Made by a program: the position numbers and the translations under genes
From: Luscinia megarhynchos
Lineage: Eukaryota; Chordata; Aves; Passeriformes; Turdidae
Direction: 5' to 3'
Length of the DNA stretch: 64,000 nucleotides
Assembly (NCBI GenBank): GCA_034336665.1
Contig: JAPFBE010000002.1
Coordinates: 40,054,406 to 40,118,405 of the forward strand
Shown: in pieces, positions 39,590 to 52,679 of the stretch
Layout: each line of letters opens with the position of its first letter
How positions within the stretch are numbered: position 1 is the first letter of the stretch
Notes under the pieces: model-generated
Databases searched by the model: none
Seen by the model: the letters and a program-made list of their open reading frames with translations, nothing else
What the model was told of the DNA's origin: nothing

Positions 39590-40240
39590 ATTTTTTTGAG
39601 AATTATAGAATATGCTGAGTTGGAAGGGATCAATCAGAATCCTCAAGTCCAAGTCCTGGCCCTGAACAGGACACCCCCTGAGTCACACCATGTGCCTGAG
39701 AATACTTGCTAAATGCTTCTTGAGCTCTGTCAGGCTGTTGCTGGGACCCTCCTCTGGGGAGCCTGTTCAGTGCCCAGCCACCCTCTGGGTGAAGAACCTT
39801 TTTCTAACACCCAGCCTAAACCTCCCCTGACACAGCTTTATGCCATTCCCTTACACATGAGATTGAAGACTGGTACCTGCCCCTCTGCTTCCCCTCAGGA
39901 GGATGCTGAAGGTCTCTCCTCCATTCCCTCTTCTCCAGGCTGAGCAGACTAAGTGATCTCAGGCCCTCATTCAACTTCCCCTCAAGGCCCTCCACCATCT
40001 TCATTGCTTTCCTTTGGATACTCTCCAACTCTTTATGTCCTGATATTGTGGCACCCAAAACTTCACACAGTGTTCAAGGTGAGGCTGCCCCAGCTCAGAG
40101 CAGAGCAGGACAATCCCCTCCCTTGCCTGGCTGTGATGCTGTGCCTGATGCCCCCAGGACAGGGCTGGCTCTCCTGGCTGCCAGGGCACTGCTGGCTCAT
40201 GGTCAACTTGCCATGGGCCAGGGCTTTCTGGTGCATATCT
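39590..40240 (-). mobile_element. CR1 LINE, 5'-truncated copy, minus strand
   Basis: Read on the minus strand, this follows the CR1 ORF2 C-terminus and 3' UTR. The CR1 3' end lies at the left (ATAGAATATGCTGAGTTGGA on the plus strand, complement of the typical terminus). The minus-strand frame at 40058-39816 encodes a decayed ORF2 C-terminal region (LESIQRKAMKMVEGLEGKLN, then LRSLSLLSLEKREWRRDL), and 40189-40001 holds LGQPHLEHCVKFWVPQY. Frames are broken between these pieces. The 5' limit near 40240 is approximate. Confidence 0.92.
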
Positions 40241-43200
40241 ACAAGACAGCTTAACTCAGAAAGTGGACAGTCACCTTGTGCACCTCATCACATTGTGTTT
40301 GAGAAGCTAAAGCTTATATCAAGCATAGTTAACTTCTCCAGACCTTTTGAAGGGGAAAAAAAAATGTGTGGCTTCTAACTAAACTGTGAAAGTTAGAAAG
40401 TTGTTGTTTTGTGAATTTTTTTAATACCTGCTAAAAATAGAGGGCTTGATTGCCTCTATATTTACTTTTTCTTTCAAATCAGGAAGTAGCATAAATCCAG
40501 GGTATAGCACTGGACAATGGCCTTTCTAATGCAGCCCTGCTTGGTTACTGCATCCTAATGTTTGTGTCCCTGGAGATGGGAGTTACTGGTGCACGATATA
40601 CAGTGAACAAACATCATTATAATGCTTCAGATTTTATTCTCAGTTTAATTGCTTGAGTTTATGTACTTGTCACTTGCACAGAGGTACTCCTGGTTTTTGG
40701 AGCTGGAGGTGAAATTTGTCTTTTAGTGAACAATAAAGACCTGCAAGCTGCACAAAATAAGTTGTATCTTGTTAAATGATCCAGAAGGCTTTCAGACTCC
40801 ATCATGGAACACTGTTCTGCTGGTTTTATCCAGAAAATAAAACATATTTATTAAAAAAAAGATTGCATTGTCAAATTTCAAAGATGGAAGAGAGTTCTTT
40901 TAAATGAGCATGTTTCCAAAGGTAGAATAAGGTAGATCAAAATTCAGCCTCTGCCCAGGAAATGTTCAGAGTTCTCTTTCTCTCTATAACCTTTTCCTTG
41001 TCCTCCAGGGATATCTTAGATTCAGCATAAAGTATTGATATTTTACAAAAGACAAGTAAAAAGTCATAATCCTTAAATTTTCTATCAAGGATGTTGTGGA
41101 GAATAAGTCTCAGAATGTTAAAAAGTAAAGAAAGGATTTTTTTATCTTAAATAGAAATGGGAAAAGAAAATCATCAGGTTTGAAAAATGAAAAAGGAAAA
41201 GACATTTCTGTCAAAAAAAAAAAAAAGTCAGTGATATTGTAGTGAGGTATTCTTTAAATGGACCACTTGACTTTCCTTAGTTTGGTCAAGGTAGTGTTAA
41301 AATTATCTCTTCAGACTTCCTGTAAAAGCAAGAATTGGTTTCAGTTATTTAAGTTGAAATACCTATATCTATACTTGCTTGGAATAGCAATGGAGGATGT
41401 CAAAGGGCATTCCTAAAGCTCAAACAAGCGTTAATAACACCTTCAATATTCTTGCACACAGATTTAAACTCTTCGTTTGAAATCTTTATGGAAGCCAGAA
41501 AACTTGGTCTTGGAACCATTCTTACTCAGACCCTGGAGGGTGAAGAGAAGATCATTACACATATTCCCAGTCTGCTGACTTAAGTGGAATGAAATTATGT
41601 AGTCTTTAAAGTGATAGAAGCACCATTTACAGTCAGGGCCCTGCAGCACTGTGACCTTCATTCTCTAAGCTGCAGTTATTGGCAATGCCAGTATGAGACC
41701 CACAGCTTAGACTCCACCTTCTCTCCTCATTACAAATGACCTTCTTTGTAGTCCTGGGCCCTCCATGTTTTTGATAGAGGTGCCAGCTGCACAGTGAAAG
41801 GAAGAAAGAAGAAGAATACACCACATTTACAGAAGGTGTATTTAAATGTCACCCCTACGTGCCAGTCAGAGTAAACCAGACATTTCTTGTTCTGTGCCCA
41901 ACCCATAAAGAACAACCTCAGCAGCTTACCACAAAAAGCTTCCAGTTTAAAATATTAGGAAAATATTAAAAATAAAGACTTGAGACTAGCAATTTATTTT
42001 CTTTAATGTTATAAAAACCCCTTTTTTTTTTCTGTGAAACTACTCATTTTAGCTGCTGTTCATTCTTCAGTGTCTTTGTTGTTTAAATATGGATGAAGCT
42101 CCTCTTTCATCTTGTGAGTTAAATTTTAGATGCATAAACAGGACAGTGAGATAATTCTGTGTTTTCCAAAGACTGGATACAATAATTGTGCTTCTAGGGG
42201 TTTTAGTTTTGCACCTTTCTCTATCTGATGAAAAAATCAGGTAATCCACTCCTAAAAAAACTCTCTGATCATACAGACATACCAATCACCCTCATATAGG
42301 CAAAATTTACTCATACTAGTCTGGTGACATCTACTAAATTAGAAATCAGGCTTGGACTTTTTTTTTTTTTTTTAATTTAGGCTGGCATTTTATAATTGCT
42401 AGTAGTTTCAGGATCTTTCTTTTTGTTTGCCATCCAAAGGTATGTAAACCAAATTGTCTACAGTGTCACACAGGTAGGATTTGAGCTGCATTAATGGGAG
42501 ATTTAGATCTTTCAGACTTCCAAATTCAGTCTTGCACTAATGTTTTCAAATTTTAAAATTTAAGAAAATGTGACAACACTTTTGAAAAATCTTGTTTCTA
42601 TTTCCAATGATATGGTTATGAAGATGAGCTTTGCAAAATGTAAATTGACACAATACTGAAGATTTTACAGTCAGATAGGTCCACTAACTCTTTAAGAAAT
42701 TACCTCTCTTAGGCTGAAATCTCTAATTATGGACTCTCACAAAAATTATTGTTAGACTAACCAGAAATCAAGCAGCAAGCAAGACTTTTTAGGTCCTCAG
42801 GGGCTGTGCAGAGATCACACAACAGACACTGAAGCAAGTACAATATTCATTCTCAACACATATTAAGCCTGCTTGAGGTTTGAAAACTTTGGCATGAGAT
42901 TCCTATCACCTACTTTCATGCAGTGCACAGTTTATAAGGTTATATTTCTAGTTACACTCAAACTAGCAATGTAGTCTGTACCATAGCATCTTTGCCAAGT
43001 AATGCTAACTTCTCACCAGCTTACTTATACCTTAGAAGAGCAATTTCCTATTATGATTTCTTATGTCCCAAAGAATGGTGTAGAATGGTGTTTTGGTATT
43101 AGCTAAGAAGAAATGTATGAGAAAAATTTCAGTTGAGTAAATCCAGTTTCAATTTGCTGTGTATCTGCTCTGAGATGCTTGTTTCCAGTTACATCTGCCC

Positions 43201-43902
43201 TTGATAGCACATCATAAACAGATGGTACTCATGGGTACTTGCAGCCATTTGTATATACATACATATGATACCAGAAAACAGCAACCATTTCAATACTGTT
43301 TTGTAGCTGCAACAGGGAATTTATTTTATAAAAGTGAGATGTATAGCTTAAATAAAAACTATCTATATTCATAGTTGAGTGCCTTTTTTGCCACTACATA
43401 TAGGAAAACAACTGTGAAATTTCCTTTGATGTTAATTTGAAACTATTGAATGTCTTGTTATATTGTTCCAGAGTTAAAAATTCAAACGTGCTAATAATAT
43501 ACCCCAAGATCCATACCTTCTGATTGTATTGAAATTTTCTCTGCAGTAATTTCCCTTAAGAAAGCCTGGAGATTCTAATAGGAGAGGTGCTTTCAAAGGA
43601 TTCATATAGAATGAGGGAATCTCAAATACTTAATTCAAGAAAGAGGGCCTTATTATAGCCAGAGCCTGGGCTGAGTGTCTTACATCTAAGGAAAAAAAAG
43701 ATTCTCAAATTTCCCAGGTTTTCAACAACAGTGCTCAAACCTGCAAGACAGGGCTGAGAAATCTAAAGACCTTAATCATGAAATGTTATAGTTATCTGTA
43801 GAAGATGAGCTTGAAGGAATAGGAGCACTTACTGTAGAAAATGTGGCTATATTTCATTTTCTGAAATCTCCTGATGTCCAGCTGATGGGGGTGGAGAGGA
43901 GA
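40241..43902. other. noncoding, no gene recognised
   Basis: AT-rich sequence with a T16 run at 42358-42373. Open frames around 41464-41915 are overlapping and domain-free. Confidence 0.55.
42358..42373. repeat. T16 homopolymer
   Basis: Sixteen consecutive T bases, read directly. Confidence 0.85.
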
Positions 43903-44049
43903 CCTCGCACAGTAATGCCGCACGAGGAGAGCGATGTGTTTGCTAAGCTGATCAATACCATGATTAACTTGGCTGAGCCAAAGACTGATCAATCTCAGTA
44001 TTGATCAGCTCAGCAAACATATTAGTGTGCCTGTGTAGCATGGCTACAC
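43903..44049. promoter_or_regulatory. nested inverted-repeat cluster
   Basis: Several inverted repeats lie within 150 bases. The largest has 22-base arms at 43937-43958 and 43998-44019 that match at 21 of 22 positions. Inside it are TTGGCT-G-AGCCAA at 43969-43981 and TGATCAAT/ATTGATCA at 43986-43993 and 44000-44007. To the right, GTGTAGC-ATG-GCTACAC lies at 44033-44049. To the left, CCTCG/CGAGG arms lie at 43903-43907 and 43923-43927, with several retained CpGs. The repeated ATCAAT/ATTGAT core resembles ONECUT/CUX-type sites. Plausible readings are a conserved palindromic regulatory element, a structured RNA, or an exapted ancient palindromic repeat. No function can be assigned from sequence alone. 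Confidence 0.6.
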
Positions 44050-47000
44050 TGTGTCTATTAGTGTTTAATCAGGATATACATGCATCCAGGTATTCAAATA
44101 AATTTGCAACAGATGCATACTGTCTCTCCAGGACCCAAGTAGAGAGAAATTGATCACAGCCTCTTGCACAGAAGGCAGAAAACTGGCATTAGATTTATAT
44201 GTTCAAAAAAGTACATTATTTAAATATAGAATGCAAAATAAATCTTCCCTTATCACATTTTACTGAGTCTCTATGACAGATCACTGTATTTCTTAAGGGA
44301 ATTTAGTTCCTATTTTGACCCTTTTTGGAAACATAATGTTTTAGTTCAATAAAGACACACAAAATAATTATCCAGTAATGCTCCCTGAAACATGCCAGAT
44401 TTTTTTTTCCAATGGTGATGTGGCCTTAATATTTTAAAAAAACTGATGTAGCCTATGAATAAAAAAAATATGAACTGGGTTTGTATAAGCAAGCTGGTGT
44501 TATCCAGCTGGATTCAAATCTAATCAATCAGCTCTTGTTCAAGGTTAGATGTCTGTGATGATTCATTTTTTAAAGCAACTTGAACATTTGTTTGTTTGCT
44601 GCTAAAAAAAATAAGGTAATGATTTTGCTGCAAATGGTTCATGTCTCAGAGCTTAAATTTTAAAGACATCATAGAACCATTCATATATACTTCCAAAACT
44701 GAAAGGACTTCTAGTTTTAAACATGCTATCTACCCTATTATGAGTCTTTTCCATTATCTGTCTCTGTCTTTCAGTTTGTCTGTCACTTTCTCTATAAATT
44801 CAGTCTACACAGTACATGTCTGGATACAGCAAAATTAATTAAAGTGTGAATTTTTCCTTCAGTATCTTATTTGTAGAGAATTTAAAGTAACTCAGAAAGT
44901 TGCCACACTTTCCTAGTTCTCTGTTCTTTACTTCTTTTCAGCTGTGACCAAATACTATGTCCAAGACTATTTTTGGGAAGATATATACAGACTTGCAGAG
45001 TACCTGAGGCTTAGTTATGGCATTTAAAGTCACACTCCTCCAAACATCTGAGGGCAGGGTAGGATCCTTGGTTTTGTAACACACCAATTATTACAATTAA
45101 TAGCAAATTTGGATACTCCCACAGCACCTGAGAACCTGAAGTACCTTCACTGATACCAATCCAGAACAAATACTGATTTCAATTTGCAAGTCCCAGAGTG
45201 AAGGTTTCTGGCAACAGGGGGACCATGAAATAGGAGTGCAGGACCTATAACACCACAGGAACTCATGACAAAAGTGCAGCCAAAAATGAAAGACTATGGT
45301 TACAAGACGTATTCTGGCTAGGTAGCAGACACAGCAGTCCAACACATCACCTGCTAGTCTGTCTTTCTTGACAAATGTATGCTAACAGTTGGCTAAAATC
45401 TGACATCTAACTCAGCTGCTTTCTGTGGGACTGTATGAGGTATCATAATCACCTTTACAGAGGACAGAAAAGAGGAAAGCCACAAGTGCCTCCTGAGGTT
45501 TGCATTTTCTTGCTCTTACCAGATTGTGCCATTGTGTATGAAAACAAAAATTATTGTCTTCAAAGGAGTCATCTTCAAAGGAGTCACTTCACATTTTTGC
45601 CACATGAGCCTTTAAATATCTCTATCAGAGAGCATATCCATTATATCTCTTATGGTTTCTATTATGGATATATACTAATTCTCTTTACCTGCTAGAAATA
45701 CTTTGTTTTCTTATGATGATATTTATTGGTCTATAACCTGTGGAAACATATCTTAAAACCCTTATTTTCAGTTCCACTGTGCCTCATATGTGTTATTTAC
45801 ATTTACATGTGTACTGAACAGCCCATCCACATTTCCATTATTTCTTTCCAGCTGGTACTTTATTTCAACTTCTTTAAAGTCAGAGTGTGGCAGCCTTGCC
45901 ATCCATCATTGTCTAAGAGCTCTTAATTTAGCTACGGAGAGTGTGAAAGCAGGTTAGAATGCTGTACTAAGTCACAAATATAGGATCAGACAAGCCTTTG
46001 CTAAGTCTCTCAGTAATTATTAGAGCTCTTTGAAACCTGCTGGCTTCAGTTTGAATGAGTTCAGGTGAAAATTACTGGTGCTTGGTTTGTACTTTTCAAG
46101 ACCTCTAGCTTTCACATTGCATTCTGAATAAATGGGAAACCAAAAATTCAGTTGAGGTGCTTTGAATGCCCGAAATAGTTTCATATTGTTGCACAACACT
46201 CCCATGTCTCTCTCAGCCTTGGAATAGATAAAAGCTATTGACAGCAGCAGCAGCAAGAAATTAAGAAATTTCTACGATTCTCAAAACCTTAAATGGCAGG
46301 AACAGGAGAAGAAGCCACTTGGTCATGAAGAGATATCCTATATAAAGATAGATAGATCACAGAAAAAATCATGCCTATGTGGGACTGGAGGCTCAGCCAC
46401 ACAGCAGCAATGTCCTGAAGACTTTAGCAAATAATATTGTAAATGGCTCTCCACTTCTCCTGAAGAAGTCTCCTGATGCAAACTTGCAAACACCCACTTA
46501 GAGAGTTACTTGTGATGTGATGCTTTTTGCCAGGAAGTGAAAGACAGTTTTTTTGATCATAAAGAGCACAGGCTAAAGACATCCAATTCAGATTTGGATG
46601 CCTGAAGAATAGAATGTAATAGAAACCTGTCCTATCTCTCATCCTGATGCTGAGCCTTTCCTTATCCTACTTGCTAAAAGTGCCTGTGACAGTGGAAAGT
46701 CAGAGACAGTTTCCCAGATGTGTGAGAGTAATGCTAACTTAGTGAACATTTTTCAGTTGCATTTTATGGTGCTTTGGTTTTGGTTTTTTTTTCCCTGGGA
46801 TAGCCTGTACCTTGCTAATTTCATTTCACTTTGAAGAGAATATAACATTTTTGTCATATTCATGGACCATTTAAAATACAATGGCACTACATCAAATACA
46901 CTGCCAGATAAAGGTTGACTTGAACTGTGACACTTTTTCTCATCATATGACAGACATGAAGTGCAGTTCTTGAATGGTGTCAGCAGGAATGTTTGTATGG

Positions 47001-47300
47001 ACGGATAAAAACAGAACCAGCCTCAATCTGCCCATTCTCACCCTGGCCAAGCAAAAGTTCACTCTGATTCAGAATAGAGGCATTAGCACAGAGCAGTCTT
47101 AGCCATATGCCTCATCTTTCAGCAAAGTATATTAACTCAGATCCAGTGATTCGTGAAAGCATCTCTAAGTCATACTAAATTCAGTGGATAGATTCAGATT
47201 ATTTTCTTCCATTAAGACATTAAAGTGCTTTGGTCTTATTTAACTGTTCCATTCTCTATAATTTTTTTATGGCTTCTCTCTTTTCTTCAAGGTGTTTGGT
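44050..47300. other. noncoding with small duplications
   Basis: No gene is seen. A 15-base tandem duplication (CTTCAAAGGAGTCAT, second copy ending in C) occurs at about 45558-45587. A (CAG)4-like run lies near 46240-46254. Confidence 0.5.
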
Positions 47301-50128
47301 TTTTTTTTTTTTGTTTTTGTTTTGTCCTTATTGAGGATCATTGACATGATCTGGCAAGAGACAAGAGAATAGTAGGAACTGGTATTGAATTACATTGCTA
47401 AGCATCTTTACCAAGTAGAAAATGGATGTCAAGTGCTCACACAAACAGTTATTGAGATTAATACTAAATTTCATAATAAGTAATATTTTTACTTATCTGC
47501 ATTTTTATTTTCAAACAGTAAAAATGATGTAGCCAACTGGTTTTATGTGAACACCATAACATGACCCAAGCCTCAGTGGAAACACTTAGTAATATCGATC
47601 TCCAGATGCTTATGTGATCTTTTCTGAAAGTTTTTCCAGGTGACAACAAATAGAACATACTTGAATTAAAAGAAAACCTTACTATGGATATTATGGTTAT
47701 CTTTCTTAACTCTTTCAGTCTTTTCCAGCTTACACTACACCTGATATTTAAAGCCATGTAGTGGACATGATAACACACAAATAAATTCTAACCTTACTCT
47801 GCCCAGTATAGCTTAAATACAAAATGACTTTTGCTTCTACCATTTCCTGAAATGCTTATGTAGCTTTATTTTTGCTTTCTATGGACGAATATTGGTACCC
47901 ATAAGCTAGAACTCTTTCTTTTCAATGCTCTGTCTGATGTCATATTTGGTAGCACTTCTATTTCCTGATACAGAAACAGGCTTATAGTTCTTTCTGTTTC
48001 CTTTATTATCCTTTCTCATCATTCAGCAATGCTCTCATCATTTTTACAGTAAAGGTAAAACTTCATATGAGCATGAACAAAACCAAACAACTACTTCCAG
48101 TCATATTAACAGTTGTTTCTCCTCATTGTTGGTCCCATCTCCTGCCACAGAAAGATATCGATTTTTGTGTTCTACATACACCTTTCTCTTCCTTTTAAAG
48201 TGAACACTTTTACATGGCCACTCATTCACCAGCTTCATAGTCACCAGTACACCTCATACACTTGATTCTGACTCAAGTGACTGTGACTTCACCCAATCTG
48301 AAGTGGTCCTAACACTGTAGTTCTCCTCCAGTACTATTCCTATTATGGCATGGATAATTGCTTTGGTTCAAGTAGATATATGACATACCAGCATAAGGAA
48401 TTCTCATCAGGTACAGAGAAACTGTGACATGTTCTGAACCAGTCAGATAGAATGAACCCTGGAAATCAAAACTCTATTTCCCCCTACTGTTGTCTAACCA
48501 TTTGCATTTCGTCTGTCTAACCTCTGTTACCATAATTCCATGTTACAAGTTAATGGATATTTGAGTATATTAGATAGCTGGGAAAAAATTTCTGAGGTTC
48601 ATCTGTGAAAGGACAAGGATTTAAATCATACACAAATGTGAATGCAAATTATATGACACTGGTTAACTGCTAAGTTTGCTTAAGTAATTCCAGCATACAG
48701 AGGATCAAAAAGGCTAGCACAATGATATTTACTAGAATTTACAACAAGCTTACACTTCATTCAGTTTAACTCAATGTGCACAAGGCCAAAGCAAATTCTT
48801 CGTATGTGATACTATCACAAAATTCAATATTCACAACTTTGCACCCTTGCTATGTGCATTCCAGTCAAAAATTAGCATGTAGAGAGTGTAAAATCTCATT
48901 TCTTGTCTCTAAGGACTACTTTCTTGCCTTTTTTGATCACTCAAAAAATTTTTTTAAGAAATTGTTTTTCTGATACTGTAATTTATTCTGATGCAAGTGT
49001 ATCGTCCTCATTATGCATTGAAGAATATGATTTCTGAGTACACAGTCAGCCAAATCAGCCAGCTTCCCCTCAGACAATTTTTTTTCTCCTATATTAAATA
49101 ACAAGACAATATAAAAGACAAAAATAAGATGCATTGTAATTGCCCTGCACTCTTTTCCCACTCTTTACTGCCCTATAATATTGCCAGATACCATGCATTC
49201 ACTTAGTAAGCAACAATATCCAAATGAACACAGTCTAAGCAGATGAAGAAGAAGAGAAAATTCTCTTCAGTTTCTCCTGAAAAAGGTGCAGAAGCTAAAC
49301 CATGAGGTTGAGGTTCTTCAGAATGCCAATTATTGTGCCAAGCATAGAACTCAAATTTTCTATAATACCTGTTTTGTACCTTAAAAAGAAAATTATCTAG
49401 GGGAAGAGAGAGGAAATAGGTCTATTTTTCATCTTTTATTATTACAACTTCTTTACTCTGCCGGGTAAAATAACTCCTTTGGCATGCCCCAGTCTTAATG
49501 AGATTTTCTGAGTAAAACAATCTGATATACATCTATATTGATAAAACCTTCTGAGAAATCCTATTAAACTTATCCATGTGACTATTCAAATTTTCTCCTC
49601 TAAAATTTGAGATTACGAGGTCAATCCATTAGAAAAGTGGTTGATCTGTAAAAAATATAAATAAGTCTATATGGTGAAGTGGTGGACTTTCCCCATTTTG
49701 CAAAGAAAAGTGTCTTGGTCACTGAGCATTTGACTGTGAGACAGAGAGTGGCATGCTGTGTGGTCCATATGTTCAGCTGTGCTTATACTCTGAACTGGAT
49801 GCAGAAATATTTTAAAAGCAACCCAGCATCTAATTTTATGATAGATTGTCAAAATCACATGTGTATGGCGATTTCTACCTGATGTGGTAACAGATTCTCC
49901 AATAGGATGTTTGCTTGGAGGGAATCATGAGTAGCAGGTAAGCATGGCATTTAGGAGATTGGCTTGATTGTTTTCTAAGAATTTTGGATGATAAGAAGAT
50001 AAAAGAAGATAAAATTTCCATAAAGCTTAGAAATAATTTACAAGCATCCTTTTCTCATGTAACTGAATTCTGAAATACTGCATGAATTTTAACAGATGAA
50101 CCTCAGAATGTGCAGTTTGTTACATGGT
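47301..50128. other. noncoding, no gene recognised
   Basis: AT-rich sequence with a T/TTTTG run near 47308-47324. No repeat family or coding exon is recognised. Confidence 0.5.
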
Positions 50129-52640
50129 TCACAGTTCTGGTTTTTCTCTTGCTATTTTCTTGTACTTTGTTTGCACTTTGTATGAACTTTTTGTCGCCTT
50201 AAGTAATCCAGCTGAAAATGCCATGGTTTGAACCCTGAAGACAAAACCCAAGAGTTTCTGTTTTCCCAGAGAAGCTAACAACACTGAGCCCAAAACTCGC
50301 AGTGAAGGACTGTTAACTCTTCTTGGACCAGCCATATAGGCAGAACCAAGCCACTGCATCTTTTTAACTTCATGTTGCCCTTTCATCATCACGTAATGGA
50401 GTGAGAAATGAACTTCTCTGTGTCTATAGGCATCCATCGTGGAATTATACCATCTTGCTTTAGACATGAGATCTTCCTCATGAAGAACAATTATCCCAAC
50501 TAGCCACTTACACTGAACCTGTTGCAGTAACTGTGTCCATACAGTAGTACAAAGCTCCATTTATACTAGGGCTCATTTTCTTTAAATTCATTATCAGTAA
50601 CCTGACCAAGTTTCTCTTCCTCACTGTTTTTTTCCTCTCTGCCCACCACTGAACATCAGCATTGCCAACAAATTACAGACATCAACTACTAAAATATTTA
50701 AAAGTGCTAAGAGGCACAGCCAAATTAAGACTCATGTAAACAGTGTTAAATTAGTGAACCTAGCATAAAATTCTGCAAATATTTATATAATTGCACATAT
50801 ATTTGTGGGAGTGTGCATGTCTATATGTAAGCATTCACACAAATAAGCCCATATGTATGTTTAGATGTACACACATAATCATATACAGCCAGAAGTTAAC
50901 AGAAATGACAAGTCAGGGATATATAATTTTAACCTGAAGTTAACACTTTTACTATTGGACAGGGAAGAAATGCTTAAGTTTCTTGATCACAAAGGGTCAT
51001 ACCTACAGTCATTACATGGTTTTTAATAGTAGATATTGTACTGAGCTTGATCAAGCACCTGGAGCAGTGAGGATTCAAGTTCGAAGTCATGCACATGCTA
51101 ACTTTGTGTCTATTTGTTACCTGAGGATTATTAATCACAATAACGAGAACTAGTTTGTGTGTGGAGGGGAATTGCTTGTTTCTCAGTGGGTGGAATCATG
51201 ACAGAGCTCTCAGGAGATCCATACTATGGGTGCAGAGTTGTTTCAGGCAAATAGTTCATATCACTGCTTTAAACTGATCATGAAAGTCACTGCACATAAC
51301 AGAGAATGAAGTGCTTAAACAGTGGCACTAGAAACTTCAGGGATTTGCTTAAAATTCAGTGTGCATATTCCTAACAATCCAGTACATGTCTTTAAAATTT
51401 CAATGCACATCTGTGGGTGAATGCATGTTTTTTAAAGCTCTGCTTCCCATTGTCCTAAGGTTCTCCACAAATGGTATTAATGTTAATGAGATCTCTATAG
51501 TCCTACAAAAGAGGTCATTGAGCATTACGCTTCATGCAGCCATATCATTGGGTTTCAGGTTGTGCAGTGGTAAGCCCTAAGAGATTGCCATTGTAGAAAG
51601 AGAATTGACTGAAACACAAAAGATCTGGAATTTGGTTGAAATCAAATTCAAACAGTTCACGTTATTATCCAACACTTTCACGAGTTAATTTTCTGGGACA
51701 ATATTTTTTAATCCTTCCCTTTTTGAGATGAATCAATTCTCCAGGTCTCTGAAGCTGCTGTGGTCCAGATCATTGTTCATTTCTCCATATCATGGAGCAC
51801 ATTTCACTATGCAACAGTAAAGAAAGACATTTCAAGACAGCTCTTCTTTTCTGAAATGGGAGCTCAAGAAAACTGAGGAGCCTCCCCAGATGTTTCTAAA
51901 ATCAACACCTGGATATCAGCACAACGATAGGGGGTGTTTCCATGGTGTGGCCAAAGTAATCTATGTATAAAAATACTCAAAATATTTATAGATAACATTG
52001 TGTTAATATATCTGGGGAGGGGAGGGGGAAGAAATAATATTTGTTTACTCTTTTTTAACAGTCCTCCTGAAACGTGTACTACCTAAGAACTGACTAAACT
52101 GTATGTCAGTAAAGGTATCTAGTGGGAATTATTACAGCTCCAGACAAGATGCATTATGGAGAAGGCAATGGGCAATGGGAAAATGAATCAGGTCTTCCTT
52201 TACAAGCACACAGCCAGAATGGTGAAAGTGTAAGAAGACAATATTCCCCAAATTCAAACTCTAAACTGAAATTGTGGGTGTGGGAGGAAATATGAATACC
52301 GTTTATATAGTGGCAACAGTAAATAATGTCCTATGTTCTCCCTAGACTCTGAGGAACAGCTGCTATAGAACCTTCTGCATTTCATAAATTTCTACCGGTT
52401 ATTTTAGCTACCCTACATAAAAGGTTCACGTAAGTGTCAAGTTCCTGAGTTGTCATATTTTATTTTGTTTGTATTTTAAAATTACCTTTAAGGGTCTAAC
52501 CTCACTTTTAGAGGGTAATTTTTTTTTCTTACTTTCCTATTCTTTCATTCTGGATCTTTCCCTTTTTTTTCTCCTCTCAGATTGTATACCACCTTTAGCT
52601 GCTACCATTAACACTGCAATACATTCATAGACTTATCATG
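50129..52640. other. noncoding; one long chance-range open frame
   Basis: The minus-strand frame 50560-50129 (143 codons, beginning MELCTTVWTQLLQ) is the longest outside repeats. It has no signal peptide, membrane segment or family motif that I recognise, and roughly one frame of this length is expected by chance in a window of this size and composition. It is not called as a gene. Confidence 0.4.
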
Positions 52641-52679
52641 ATAATAAAAAGTGCAGTTCCAAAATTTTTTTTTTTTGCT

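Noticed and set aside
39713..40378. Several overlapping open frames including one of 141 codons on the plus strand.
   Set aside because: They are antisense or out-of-frame readings of a minus-strand CR1 element, whose GC content lowers the stop frequency.
43969..43981. TTGGC/GCCAA pair resembling an NFI site.
   Set aside because: The spacer is three bases rather than the five of the NFI consensus, so it was kept only as one of the inverted repeats in the cluster.
50129..50560. 143-codon minus-strand open frame, the longest outside repeats.
   Set aside because: No recognised domain or transposase motif. With a stop roughly every 14-15 codons, a frame of this size somewhere in the window is not surprising.
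51070..51095. AAGTTCGAAGTC, reminiscent of a tRNA B box.
   Set aside because: No A box at suitable distance and no cloverleaf-compatible arms around it.
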